From contig CAAENA010000052.1 in NCBI GenBank assembly GCA_900757205.1, forward strand, positions 1-46,917: DNA of 46,917 nt, written 5' to 3'. The position numbers and the translations under genes were made by a program. The DNA is from an uncultured Collinsella sp. (lineage in GTDB: Bacteria; Actinomycetota; Coriobacteriia; Coriobacteriales; Coriobacteriaceae). Positions within the stretch are counted from its first letter, which is position 1. Each line of letters starts with the position of its first letter. The notes beneath the pieces were generated by a model. It was not told where the DNA came from, made no database searches, and was given only the letters and a program-made list of their open reading frames with translations. Positions 32,384-40,858 of the stretch are shown here, piece by piece.

Positions 32384-32598
32384 TGAAGCCCGCAGAGATT
32401 CGTGAGCTCTCGGACGCTCAGCTCGTTGAGAAGCTGAAGGAAATGCGCGCCGAGCTCTTTAACCTTCGTTTCCAGATGGCCACCAGCCAGCTGGACAACA
32501 CCGCTCGCGTCAACACCGTGAAGAAGGACATCGCTCGCGTCCTCACGGAGCAGCGCGCCCGCGAGATCGCAGCGGAGAAGTCCGCTGTCGCCGAGTAG
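32383..32598 (+). CDS. rpmC: 50S ribosomal protein L29
   Basis: L29 is a small helical protein at the tunnel exit. The 71 residues are typical (ELSDAQLVEKLKEMRAELFNLRFQ). The start codon overlaps the rplP stop by one base. Confidence 0.96.
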   Translation: MKPAEIRELSDAQLVEKLKEMRAELFNLRFQMATSQLDNTARVNTVKKDIARVLTEQRAREIAAEKSAVAE

Positions 32599-32614
32599 GA
32601 CCTAAGGAGAGAAC

Positions 32615-32875
32615 ATGACTGATTCGCGTAACTCGCGTAAGGTCCGTACGGGTGTCGTTACCTCCGTCTCCGGTGCCAAGACCATTGTTGTCACCATCAC
32701 CGAGCGCAAGCGTCACCCCAAGTACGGCAAGATGATGACCAGCTCCAAGAAGCTGCACGCTCACGACGAGGAGTGCACGGCTGGCGTGGGCGACACCGTC
32801 CGCGTTATGGAGACCCGTCCTATGTCCAAGATGAAGCGTTGGCGCCTCATCGAGGTCGTCGAGCGCGCTAAATAA
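32615..32875 (+). CDS. rpsQ: 30S ribosomal protein S17
   Basis: S17 is an early-binding 30S protein with an OB fold. The 86 residues contain RKVRTGVVTS and the loop ERKRHPKYGK. It is followed by a 118-bp gap before rplN that might hold a weak promoter, with TTGTAC 32893-32898 and TATGCC 32916-32921 spaced 17 bp apart. Confidence 0.96.
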   Translation: MTDSRNSRKVRTGVVTSVSGAKTIVVTITERKRHPKYGKMMTSSKKLHAHDEECTAGVGDTVRVMETRPMSKMKRWRLIEVVERAK

Positions 32876-32993
32876 GCAGTCGCTCTTACGACTTGTACGT
32901 TTCCGAAGATGTGCGTATGCCTGGCTTGCATACCACGGGCTGTATAAAGGCTGCGCACCTCTCTTCGGTTCTTAGTTCGGAGGAACATCTACC

Positions 32994-33362
32994 ATGATTC
33001 AGATGCAAACCATGCTGAACGTCGCCGACAACTCCGGCGCTCGCAAGATTCGCTGCATCAAGGTGCTTGGCGGTTCCAAGCGTCGTTATGCAGGCATCGG
33101 CGATGTGTTCATCGGTGCTGTCCAGGAGGCTACCCCTGGCGCCAACGTCAAGAAGAAGGACGTTGTCCGTTGCGTCGTCGTTCGCACCGTTAAGGAGATC
33201 CGCCGCAAGGATGGCTCCTACATTCGCTTTGATGAGAACGCCTGCGTTGTCATCAACAACGATGGTTCGCCCGTCGGCACCCGTATCTTCGGGCCCGTCG
33301 CTCGCGAGCTTCGTGACAAGAAGTACATGAAGATCGTCTCGCTCGCTCCCGAGACCCTGTAG
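32994..33362 (+). CDS. rplN: 50S ribosomal protein L14
   Basis: L14 contacts the 30S subunit at the interface. Its 122 residues are highly conserved (MIQMQTMLNVADNSGARKI, FDENACVVINNDGSPVGTRI). It has a good GGAGGA site and is preceded by the longest gap in this operon apart from that before rplB. Confidence 0.97.
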   Translation: MIQMQTMLNVADNSGARKIRCIKVLGGSKRRYAGIGDVFIGAVQEATPGANVKKKDVVRCVVVRTVKEIRRKDGSYIRFDENACVVINNDGSPVGTRIFGPVARELRDKKYMKIVSLAPETL

Positions 33363-33375
33363 TTAGGGGAGATAT

Positions 33376-33681
33376 ATGTATATCAAGAAGGGCGATAAGG
33401 TCCAGGTTCTCTCTAGTAAGGATCGCGGCAAGCAGGGCGTTGTCCTGCGTGCTCTCCCCGCCGAGAACAAGGTCGTTGTCGAGGGCGTTTCGGTCGTCAA
33501 GAAGGCCGTCAAGCCCAACGCTGCCAACCAGCAGGGCGGTATCGTTTCGCAGGAGGCTCCCATCGACGCCTCCAACGTCAATCTCGTTTGCCCCGAGTGC
33601 GGTAAGGTTACCCGCGTCGGTCACGAGAAGGACGGCAAGAACAAGCTGCGCGTCTGCAAGAAGTGCGGTCACAAGTTCTAA
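33376..33681 (+). CDS. rplX: 50S ribosomal protein L24
   Basis: L24 starts 50S assembly. The 101 residues have the KOW motif (KKGDKVQVLSSKDRGKQG). The C terminus carries two CxxC pairs (CPEC, CKKC), a zinc-ribbon-like end. In most genomes rplE follows; here a terminator follows instead. Confidence 0.96.
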   Translation: MYIKKGDKVQVLSSKDRGKQGVVLRALPAENKVVVEGVSVVKKAVKPNAANQQGGIVSQEAPIDASNVNLVCPECGKVTRVGHEKDGKNKLRVCKKCGHKF

Positions 33682-33707
33682 GCTGCCCGCAACATCAAGT
33701 TGCTAGC

Positions 33708-33744
33708 AAAGGCCCGGATGCCACGGCACCCGGGCCTTTTTCTA
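33708..33744 (+). terminator. terminator after rplX
   Basis: AAAGGCCCGG plus TGCC pairs with GGCA plus CCGGGCCTTT (one mismatch) and continues into T's. It ends the ribosomal operon without rplE-rpsN-rpsH and the rest of the spc genes. Confidence 0.88.
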
Positions 33745-34448
33745 TCCCTACTCGATGGCTTCGGTTCTGCCGTCCCGTCATTCCGGTTGCATCCAGTTTT
33801 CGGTGCCGTCTCGAATCGAGTGCTGCCAGGTGACACCCTGTCGCGTTTCGTCGGCTTCGGGGACAAAAGTCGGGACAACTCCAAAAACTATTTTCGAACT
33901 CAGGGCTTTGAGTTTTTGTTTTTGTCCCAAAGGGCGCGGCGGGATGCCTTTGGAGGCTCGATAGCGCCGAAAACGCCCGTTTTGAAACTTAAATGCCTTT
34001 TCGCGTGCAAGCCGCCAGCTGCAATAGGAAGTGAATCAACGCAGGTGGCTTTCAAGCAGTTTGCAAAACTGCAGGTCGCAGGTTTTCATTGCCAGTAGGA
34101 GAAATGAGTAGTCTCAGGTGGCTTGCCCATGAGTTGACGAACGGGATTTGAGATTACGCTGACGTCCGGAAACGCTTCGAGCACGTCGTTACGTTTTTGG
34201 GATTCGGGCGTAGCCCCTGCACCCGCGAGCGCGGGCCTTAAGCCCGCCGAGAGGGTGACGCGTCGAAAACGAAGGGGAAAGAGAGAAGGGGCCGTCCCTA
34301 TCATTCAGGTTGCGACCGAAGAAGACAAGGAGACCCCCTGAGCCTGAATGATGCCCCACAGACCGCGTCCGACCGAGCTCAAGCCGAGCTTTTCCTGACG
34401 TCCGCCTTCGCGAAGATGATGGCTGGATCGGCTATGGATTGGCAACAC
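33745..34448. other. non-coding stretch with nested palindromes
   Basis: No convincing gene is visible in about 700 bp. It contains a nested hairpin at 33860-33928 (GGGACAAAA/TTTTGTCCC outside CAAAAACT/AGTTTTTG). A second, at 34288-34357, has ATCATTCAGG/CCTGAATGAT inside GGGGC/GCCCC. GC hairpins occur around 34221-34250. Base composition swings sharply, unlike the flanking operons, as in a decayed insertion region. Confidence 0.6.
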
Positions 34449-34945
34449 TTATTTGGACGATTCCGGGAGGGACGGCCCCGCCTCCCTGAACTCGACCGGC
34501 GACATGTAGCCCAGCGTCGAGTGGATCCTGAAGTTGTTGTACCAGTGCACGTAATCCAAGAGCTTGGCTCGGCGCTCGTGCGTCCCTCCTCGGTCCTTCG
34601 GAGTGGCCGACGATCTCCCCGTTGCAGAGGTCGACGAGCAGGCAGACGTAGTTCCACGACGCCCCGACGCGCACGCAGGCCAAGTCGCTGCATATATGGG
34701 TGCACGGCGCCCTGCCGCCGAAGCCGCGCGCGACGACGTTCGACACGTCGGCCTCGTTGACCGCCCCGGGGTGCACCTTGAACCTCTTCCTGCCGTATGC
34801 GCCGGCCAGGCCGTTCTCCCTCATGATGCGGCAGACGCGGCGCCGGCTGACGGTAACGCCCGACCTCCCGGGCGACGCCTTGATCTTGCGCGATCCGTTC
34901 CGGCCCTTGCTGGCGGCGTGCGCCGCCGCGGCCGCCGTCGCCCCC
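34449..34945 (-). pseudogene. IS3-family transposase (OrfB) remnant
   Basis: On the minus strand the sequence encodes pieces of an IS3 OrfB: GVTVSRRRVCRIMRENGLA, HICSDLACVRVG (first catalytic Asp region) and GEIVGHS. After a break in a different frame comes the C-terminal DYVHWYNNFRIHSTLGYMSP, ending at 34451. The middle of the integrase core, with the second Asp and the Glu, is deleted, and the N terminus is missing. It cannot be active. It abuts the truncated nucleosidase gene. Confidence 0.8.
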
Positions 34946-35224
34946 GACATTAAGGTCCTCAAGGGCCGCGTCGTCTCCGGCGACCAGTTCGTCTCGCTCG
35001 CGGAACAGAAGGAGCGAATCCTCGCGACCTTCGGCGGCCTGTGCTGCGAGATGGAGGGCTGCACCATCGCGCAGGCCGCCTATCTCAACGGCGTGCCCCT
35101 CGTCGTCGTGCGCGCCATCAGCGACAAGCCCTGCGCCGAGGGCCGGGTCGTCGACTACAACACCTTCGAGAAGAAGGCCGCCTGCGACTGCGCCCGCATC
35201 GCCGCGCGCATGGTTAAGCTTTAG
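34946..35224 (+). pseudogene. mtnN: MTA/SAH nucleosidase, 5'-truncated
   Basis: About 92 codons match the C-terminal part of 5'-methylthioadenosine/S-adenosylhomocysteine nucleosidase, an enzyme of roughly 230 residues. The catalytic region is recognisable: CCEMEGCTIAQAAYLNGVP with the substrate Glu, and VVVRAISD with the catalytic Asp. The first 60% of the gene is gone, replaced by the IS3 remnant on the opposite strand. The open frame continues into the IS sequence but has no credible start. Insertion followed by deletion is the simplest explanation. Confidence 0.8.
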
Positions 35225-35229
35225 GCCCT

Positions 35230-35280
35230 GCGCGCCGGGGCCCTTCTTTATGTTGGGACCCCGGCGCGCCGGGGCCCTTT
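35230..35280 (+). terminator. GC-rich palindromes after mtnN remnant
   Basis: CGCGCCGGGGCCCTT occurs twice in direct repeat. Between and across them lies the perfect palindrome CCCCGGCGCGCCGGGG, extended to GGG...CCC and followed by TTT. It is probably the old mtnN terminator, partly duplicated. Confidence 0.6.
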
Positions 35281-35451
35281 CCAAAGCGAAGTGTCGAGCC
35301 GAAGTGTTGAGCGTCGGCCCTGAATGTTCAATGGCCGTTGTTTTCTGCCCCTCAAGTGGTGGACTTTTCCTCGGAGCTGTTGATTCCCCCACGCGCCCCC
35401 TTCCGTTCTCTGTTCTCCCCTTATACTCCTTGTACGAGGAGGTAAGAAGTC

Positions 35452-38193
35452 ATGGACAAGACCACACAGGACAGCTTGGCAAAGAAACCCGTCGACATGA
35501 GGGACAGGATTCTCGAGCATCTCGAGGCCCTCACCTCTGCCGTCTCGCTCGACGACCTTGCCCGTCTGTCCACCTCCGACATCGCCGAGACGCTCATCAT
35601 CTCCAGGAGCCTGGCGAGCCAGTACCTCAACGACCTTGTTCGCGCCGGTCTTGTGGTTAAGGTGGCGGGCAGGCCTGTCCGTTATTTTCATCGCCGCGCG
35701 TTCCAGAAGCGTTTTCAGGTAAAGCTCTCTGCAAGCGAGTACGCCTCGCTCGCCGACCTCATCCAAGCGACGGGAATCGCCGATCACCGCGACTTCGCGC
35801 GTGCCGTGGGCTTCGACATGAGCCTCAGCTCCGTTGTCGAGCAGTGCAAGGCTGCGGTTCAGTACCCTCCGTTTGGCCTGCCCATCCTCTTGAGCGGCGG
35901 CGTGGGTGTCGGTAAGTCTTTCCTTTCTCGCCTTGTGTACGAGTACGGCAAGAACCAGGGCTTGCTGTCCCGCGACTCCTCCTATGTGCGCATCGACTGC
36001 GCCGGGGTCCCGGACGCCGCCTCGTTCAACGGGCTTCTTGACGAGTCGATCGCGAAAGCGCGCGGGGGTGTGGTCTTTGTCAACGGCATCGAGGCACTCT
36101 CTCCCTCTGCGATGGAGCACTGCCTTGCGACGGCCCTCGGGCTCGATGCCTCCCAGGATGCGCCGCGCGCTCGCCTCGTTCTTTCGACGACGCTTTCCGC
36201 CGATGACCTGAAGGTTTCCTCGGCCTACAGCAAAATGCCCATCTGTGCCCGCGTCCCCTCACTCAAGGAGCGGACCCCCGAGGAGCGCGAGGATCTCATC
36301 TTGAGCTTCCTGCGCAGCGAGGGGTGCCGAATCGGTTCTGATGTGAAGATCAGCCGCGGCGCATACCGTTGCCTCGTGAACGCGGACTTTTCCGATAACA
36401 TCGCCGGCTTGCGCGCCTGCGTGACGAACTGCTGCGCCAAAGCGTTCCTCAATCGCGAGGGCGACTACGTCGTCGTTCGCCCGTATCTTCTTCCCAGCGG
36501 GCTCCTCTCCTCCGCGCAGATCGATCAACAGCCCGACGATGGCGTTCTGATCGACGCGTCTCTGGATGCCGCCGAGAGCACAGGGCCGGTCGAGCAGGCG
36601 CTCGATGCCCTGTGCTCCCTCGATGAGCGATTCTGCGCCGGGGAGCTCTCTGTCTCCGAGCTTGTCTCGCAAGCTGTCTCCGCTGTGCGCGGCGTTGAGG
36701 ATCACTTGATCTTCGACCACGGCGTCGCCTCCTCGAGGTCGCGCGCCTTCGAGCGCGTCGTGGGCGCGGTCCTTGCCGACGCAGGCTCTTCTTATGGCAT
36801 CGAGCTTTCGAGGAAGGTCGCTTTTCTACTGGCCCAGGAGATTTGCCTGCAGTTGTGGCCGGGTATCGGCCTGGCTAAGCGAAAGTCTGCCTGTGCGGAG
36901 CAAATCTCCCATCTCCTCGGTGCCGTGACCTCCGAATTGCCGTTTGCCTCGAGTGTCTCCGATCAGGTCGCCGCAGACGTGGAAGGGGCGCTGGGAATCT
37001 CGCTCGATCACTTCACGAAGACGCTTCTGACGCTGTGCGTCGCATCGGAGTCTCGCGATGCGAAGACCCTTCGGACGCTCTGCGTCATCCTGTCCCACGG
37101 CTACTCAACGGCGACGAGCATCGCCGACGCGGCGAACCGTATGCTCGGCATGCATGTGTACGAGGCTGTCGACATGCCCTACGACCAGCAGCTGAAGGAC
37201 ATCGTCGGTCCGCTCCAGCGCCTCGTCGACCGCCATTCCTACTGCACCGGGGTCGTGTTCCTCGTCGACATGGGCTCCTTGGAGGAGGCCTATAAGGCCC
37301 TCGAGAACGTTACCGACTCCACTATCGGCGTGGTGAACAACGTCTCTACCGGTCTTGCGCTCGAGATCGGGGTCGGGCTGCTCGGCGGCAAGTCCATCGC
37401 CGAGGTTCTTGGCGATGCGACCGCCGCGTGCGTGACGCACTGCAAGGTGATCGAGCGCGTCAACCGTGAGGACGCCATCGTCTTCTGCTCCGAGTCCGGG
37501 GTCGACGCCGCGGAGAGGATACGCCAGCTCGTCTCGCAGAGCCTCCCGCGCACCATAGGCGCGCGCCTGCTCACGAGGCCCTTCAAGCAGCTCGTCGCGA
37601 ACGGGTCGAACGACGCCGTTTTCTCCGAGCACCGCGTCTGCGCCGTCATCGGCACGGGAGACCCCGGGGTCGCCTCCGTCCCCTTCGTCGCCCTCGAGGA
37701 CATCATGTCGACGGCGTCCGCCTCTAAGGTTGATGCCGTGTTCGGCAGGTGGCTTGACGCTTCCGAGCTCTCTTCTTTCCACGAGAAGCTGCTCTCGAAC
37801 ATGACGCTGCAGAACGTCATCCGCTCCATCACCATCCTCGACCCGGAGCGGCTATTCCATGAGATCGAGAGCGCCGTGCACGAGCTTCAGCGCAGGACAG
37901 GCGAGAAGATCGGCAGCAACGCCATCATTGGGCTCTACGTTCACCTCTGCTGTCTCGTCGAGCGCCTTGTTACCAGAAACCCCATTGAGACCTACGTTGG
38001 CCAGGACCGCTTCGAGGAGGAACGCGCCGATTTCATCGAGTCCTTCAGGCAGAGCTTCTCGAGCATCTCGACGCGCTATCGCGTAGAGGTTCCCGTAAGC
38101 GAGATCGCATATGTCTTCGACTACATAAGCGTGAGCGCCGCCCCGGCGCGAGAAGAGCGCCTCGGCTCCTCGGACCTCCTGCTCGACGAGTGA
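35452..38193 (+). CDS. LevR-like PTS-controlled transcriptional regulator
   Basis: A 913-residue protein with the LevR/BglG-type modular layout. The order is an N-terminal winged helix (about 15-75), an AAA+ domain with Walker A GGVGVGKS at 149-156, a helical region, an EIIA-Man-like domain with H549 in SHGYSTA, and a C-terminal PRD domain with H831 in LYVHLCC. In sigma-54 activators the AAA+ domain has a Walker B LFLDEI and a GAFTGA loop. Here Walker B reads VFVNGI (N211, G212) and the GAFTGA segment is missing. It probably acts on the PTS genes just downstream, with activity set by PTS phosphorylation. ATG 35452 follows GAGGAGGT. Confidence 0.85.
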   Translation: MDKTTQDSLAKKPVDMRDRILEHLEALTSAVSLDDLARLSTSDIAETLIISRSLASQYLNDLVRAGLVVKVAGRPVRYFHRRAFQKRFQVKLSASEYASLADLIQATGIADHRDFARAVGFDMSLSSVVEQCKAAVQYPPFGLPILLSGGVGVGKSFLSRLVYEYGKNQGLLSRDSSYVRIDCAGVPDAASFNGLLDESIAKARGGVVFVNGIEALSPSAMEHCLATALGLDASQDAPRARLVLSTTLSADDLKVSSAYSKMPICARVPSLKERTPEEREDLILSFLRSEGCRIGSDVKISRGAYRCLVNADFSDNIAGLRACVTNCCAKAFLNREGDYVVVRPYLLPSGLLSSAQIDQQPDDGVLIDASLDAAESTGPVEQALDALCSLDERFCAGELSVSELVSQAVSAVRGVEDHLIFDHGVASSRSRAFERVVGAVLADAGSSYGIELSRKVAFLLAQEICLQLWPGIGLAKRKSACAEQISHLLGAVTSELPFASSVSDQVAADVEGALGISLDHFTKTLLTLCVASESRDAKTLRTLCVILSHGYSTATSIADAANRMLGMHVYEAVDMPYDQQLKDIVGPLQRLVDRHSYCTGVVFLVDMGSLEEAYKALENVTDSTIGVVNNVSTGLALEIGVGLLGGKSIAEVLGDATAACVTHCKVIERVNREDAIVFCSESGVDAAERIRQLVSQSLPRTIGARLLTRPFKQLVANGSNDAVFSEHRVCAVIGTGDPGVASVPFVALEDIMSTASASKVDAVFGRWLDASELSSFHEKLLSNMTLQNVIRSITILDPERLFHEIESAVHELQRRTGEKIGSNAIIGLYVHLCCLVERLVTRNPIETYVGQDRFEEERADFIESFRQSFSSISTRYRVEVPVSEIAYVFDYISVSAAPAREERLGSSDLLLDE

Positions 38194-38252
38194 CCTTCCC
38201 CGCGCCGCCGCAAGCTGACCGCGCGTCCTCAATAATCCGATAACCCCTTGCC

Positions 38253-38275
38253 CGGCGCGAATCCGGATAGCGCCG
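38253..38275. promoter_or_regulatory. candidate operator upstream of the PTS operon
   Basis: CGGCGC and GCGCCG flank the inner palindrome ATCCGGAT, giving a near-symmetrical 23-bp site 42 bp before the EIIB start. No sigma-54 -24/-12 element was found near it. Confidence 0.4.
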
Positions 38276-38316
38276 AGGCAGTACCGAACGTAAAACTTCA
38301 TTTGATAGGAGCAAAC

Positions 38317-38790
38317 ATGAGTGTTGTTATGGCACGAATCGACAATCGCCTGCTTCACGGCATCATCGTGACGCAGTGGGCCCCGGTGTCGGGCGCGACC
38401 CGAGTCATGGTCATCGACGACAAGGTCGCCGGCGACGAGGTCCTGAAGTCCACCATGAGGATGGCGCGCCCCGCGGGCATGGCCGTTTCGATCATCTCCG
38501 AGCAGACCGCGCTCAAGAACTTCGCCGCGGGCAAGTACGACCGCGAGAAGGTCTTCGTCATCGCCAAGGAGCCCGAGACGATGCTTCGCCTGGTCGAGTC
38601 GGGCGTCGAGCTCCCGTCGCTGGTCGTCGGCGGCTCGCTCGTCAAGGAGGACGGCATCCAGCTCACCCAGCGCGCCTACGCCTCCGCCGAGAACGTCCAG
38701 AGCTACAAGGCGCTCATCGCCCGTGGCGTCAAGGTGACGGCCCAGTTCGTGCCCGCCGACAAGCCCGTCTCCGTCGCAGACCTCATCTAA
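38317..38790 (+). CDS. PTS mannose/fructose/sorbose family EIIB
   Basis: EIIB passes phosphate from EIIA to the incoming sugar. The 157 residues fit the family, with the phosphorylated H14 in DNRLLHGIIVTQW. ATG 38317 follows ATAGGAG. It is the first of four EII genes and lies 123 bp after the regulator. Sequence alone does not separate mannose, fructose and sorbose types; the regulator and kinase favour fructose or a fructoside. Confidence 0.93.
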   Translation: MSVVMARIDNRLLHGIIVTQWAPVSGATRVMVIDDKVAGDEVLKSTMRMARPAGMAVSIISEQTALKNFAAGKYDREKVFVIAKEPETMLRLVESGVELPSLVVGGSLVKEDGIQLTQRAYASAENVQSYKALIARGVKVTAQFVPADKPVSVADLI

Positions 38791-38799
38791 GGGGGAAAT

Positions 38800-39585
38800 A
38801 TGGTCAACTTCACTATCCTGCAGGTCGTCCTTTTGACCCTGCTGGCCTTCATCAAGCACGTGGACTACTACGGCATCCCGATGATCTTCGTCAATTACGC
38901 CGTTTTCTGGGGCCTCATCACCGGAGTCGTCATGGGCGACTGGAAGACCGGCCTTGTCATCGGCGGCACCATTCAGCTCATGCAGCTCGGCGTCGCGGGC
39001 TTCGGCGGCTCCTCCATTCCCGACTACGGCACGATGGCCATCATCGCCACCGCCTACGGCGTGACCCTGGGCTCCGACACGGGCCTCGCCATCGGCCTGC
39101 CGGTCGGCATGCTCGGCATCCAGCTCGACGTCGTCGCCAAGATCCTCAACGGCTTTGTCGTCGAGAAGTCCCAGAAGTTCTGCAACGAGGGTAAGTTCAA
39201 TCAGATGAACGCCATCCTGTGGGTCTGCCCCGCGCTCTTCGGCCTGTGCGCCGCCCTGCCCGTCTTTGTCTCCGTGACGCTCGGCCAGCCCGCCGTCAAC
39301 TGGCTCCTCGAGGTCATGCCCCAGTGGTTCCTCTCCGGCCTCACCCTCGCCGGCAAGATGCTCCCGGCCGTCGGTATCGCCATGCTGCTCCGCTACATGC
39401 CAACCGCCAAGTACTTCCAGTACCTGCTCGCCGGCTTCTTCCTCTCGGCCTTCCTGAACGTGCCCATCATCGGCGCCGCCATCGTCGGCGTTGCCCTCGC
39501 GATTGCGTTCTACCAGCGTGCCGAGAGGGACACCGAGCTCGCCGCCCACGCTTCCGCAGACGCCTTCATCGGAGAGGATGAGTAA
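38800..39585 (+). CDS. PTS mannose/fructose/sorbose family EIIC
   Basis: EIIC, with EIID, forms the membrane channel of the transporter. The 261 residues include several hydrophobic helices and the family motif GGTIQLMQLGVAGFGGSS. It follows EIIB by 9 bp and ends 2 bp before EIID. Confidence 0.93.
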   Translation: MVNFTILQVVLLTLLAFIKHVDYYGIPMIFVNYAVFWGLITGVVMGDWKTGLVIGGTIQLMQLGVAGFGGSSIPDYGTMAIIATAYGVTLGSDTGLAIGLPVGMLGIQLDVVAKILNGFVVEKSQKFCNEGKFNQMNAILWVCPALFGLCAALPVFVSVTLGQPAVNWLLEVMPQWFLSGLTLAGKMLPAVGIAMLLRYMPTAKYFQYLLAGFFLSAFLNVPIIGAAIVGVALAIAFYQRAERDTELAAHASADAFIGEDE

Positions 39586-39587
39586 CC

Positions 39588-40421
39588 ATGGAAAACGAGA
39601 ACATCACCGCCGTCGCCGAGGGCAAGCCCTCCGGCTACAAGGTCACCAAGAAGGACCTGCGCAACGCGAACTGGCGCTGGCTCATGAGCGTGTGCACCTT
39701 CAACTACCAGACCCAGCAGGGCGCCTCAGTCGCCTACGCCCTCTCGCCGGTCCTGAGGAAGATCTACACGAACGACGAGGACTATAAGCAAGCGCTCAAC
39801 AACCACTTCCGCTACTACAACACCCAGCCTTGGCTCGCCGCCATCATCCTTGGCGCCTGCGTGGCCATGGAGGAGCGCGACGGCCTAGCGGCGGCGGACG
39901 CCGTCCAAGACCTGAAGATCGGCACCATGGGACCGCTCGCCGGCGTCGGCGACTCCCTGCTCATGACCATGATCCCGACCATCATGGGCTCCATCGCCGC
40001 CTACATGGCCATCGAGGGCAACCCCGTGGGAGCCGGCATCTGGTTCGCGCTCATCCTGGCCATCTTCTGGGTCCGCATGCACGCCCTCGAGTTCGGCTAC
40101 AAGCAGGGCGTGAAGCTCGTCACCGACTTCAGCGAGAAGCTTCCCAACCTCACTGCCGCCGCCTCCGTGCTCGGCCTCACCGTGGTCGGCTGCCTCATCG
40201 CCTCGGTCATCGGCGTCACCTGCCCGATTAGCTTCAGCTTCGGCGACGTCGCGATGGAGATTCAGCCGCTGCTCGACAAGATCCTGCCTGCCATGATCCC
40301 CGCCGCCATCACGGGAAGCGCGTATTACCTTCTTACCAAGAAGAACGCGAGCATGACGGCCCTCATCCTCGTGGTGATCGTCCTCGCGATGGTCGCCTCC
40401 GCCGCCGGCATCCTCGCCTAG
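39588..40421 (+). CDS. PTS mannose/fructose/sorbose family EIID
   Basis: EIID is the second membrane subunit, found only in the mannose family. The 277 residues contain the typical N-terminal WRWLMSVCTFNYQTQQGAS and the central GTMGPLAGVGDSLL motif. It is flanked tightly by EIIC and EIIA genes. Confidence 0.93.
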   Translation: MENENITAVAEGKPSGYKVTKKDLRNANWRWLMSVCTFNYQTQQGASVAYALSPVLRKIYTNDEDYKQALNNHFRYYNTQPWLAAIILGACVAMEERDGLAAADAVQDLKIGTMGPLAGVGDSLLMTMIPTIMGSIAAYMAIEGNPVGAGIWFALILAIFWVRMHALEFGYKQGVKLVTDFSEKLPNLTAAASVLGLTVVGCLIASVIGVTCPISFSFGDVAMEIQPLLDKILPAMIPAAITGSAYYLLTKKNASMTALILVVIVLAMVASAAGILA

Positions 40422-40447
40422 CTTCGACCCAAGAGATTGGTGAATCA

Positions 40448-40846
40448 ATGAGAAAGATAGTTGTGGCGAGCCATTCCCTTCTCGCCCAGGGCTTCAAGGA
40501 CACCCTCGAGTTCCTTACGGGTAAGGGCGACGCCGTCAACGCCGTGTGCGCCTACGTGAACGACAACGGCGAGGGGCTCGACGCGGCGGTCGAGGCGGCT
40601 CTTTCGGGCACTGACGAGGTCGTCGTCCTCACCGACGCGTACGGCGGCAGCGTGAACCAGCGCTTTTCCCGCTTCGCCTCCGACCGGATCCACGTGATCG
40701 CGGGTGTCAACCTCCCGCTCGCCATGACGGTCGCGCTCGCGCGCCCCGACGAGAAACTCGACTTCGACGCCCTCGTCAACGAGGCGCGCCAGCAGATCAT
40801 CTACGTGAACGGTGCCAGTTCCGCCGAGTGCGACGACGACGAATAG
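40448..40846 (+). CDS. PTS mannose/fructose/sorbose family EIIA
   Basis: EIIA accepts phosphate from HPr. The 132 residues carry H9 in VVASHSLLAQG and a motif VVLTDAYGGSVNQ matching the usual LTDLxGGSPxN. It is a stand-alone EIIA, not fused to EIIB. The gene order EIIB-EIIC-EIID-EIIA differs from the common order in which EIIA comes first. Confidence 0.9.
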   Translation: MRKIVVASHSLLAQGFKDTLEFLTGKGDAVNAVCAYVNDNGEGLDAAVEAALSGTDEVVVLTDAYGGSVNQRFSRFASDRIHVIAGVNLPLAMTVALARPDEKLDFDALVNEARQQIIYVNGASSAECDDDE

Positions 40847-40858
40847 AGGAGGTCGACG

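Noticed and set aside
34086..34304. A 72-codon minus-strand gene
   Set aside because: It has no clear ribosome-binding site or homology I can recognise and lies in palindrome-rich debris.
34700..35224. A complete 174-residue plus-strand gene
   Set aside because: Its first half is the reverse strand of the IS3 transposase remnant; only the last 92 codons encode nucleosidase sequence.
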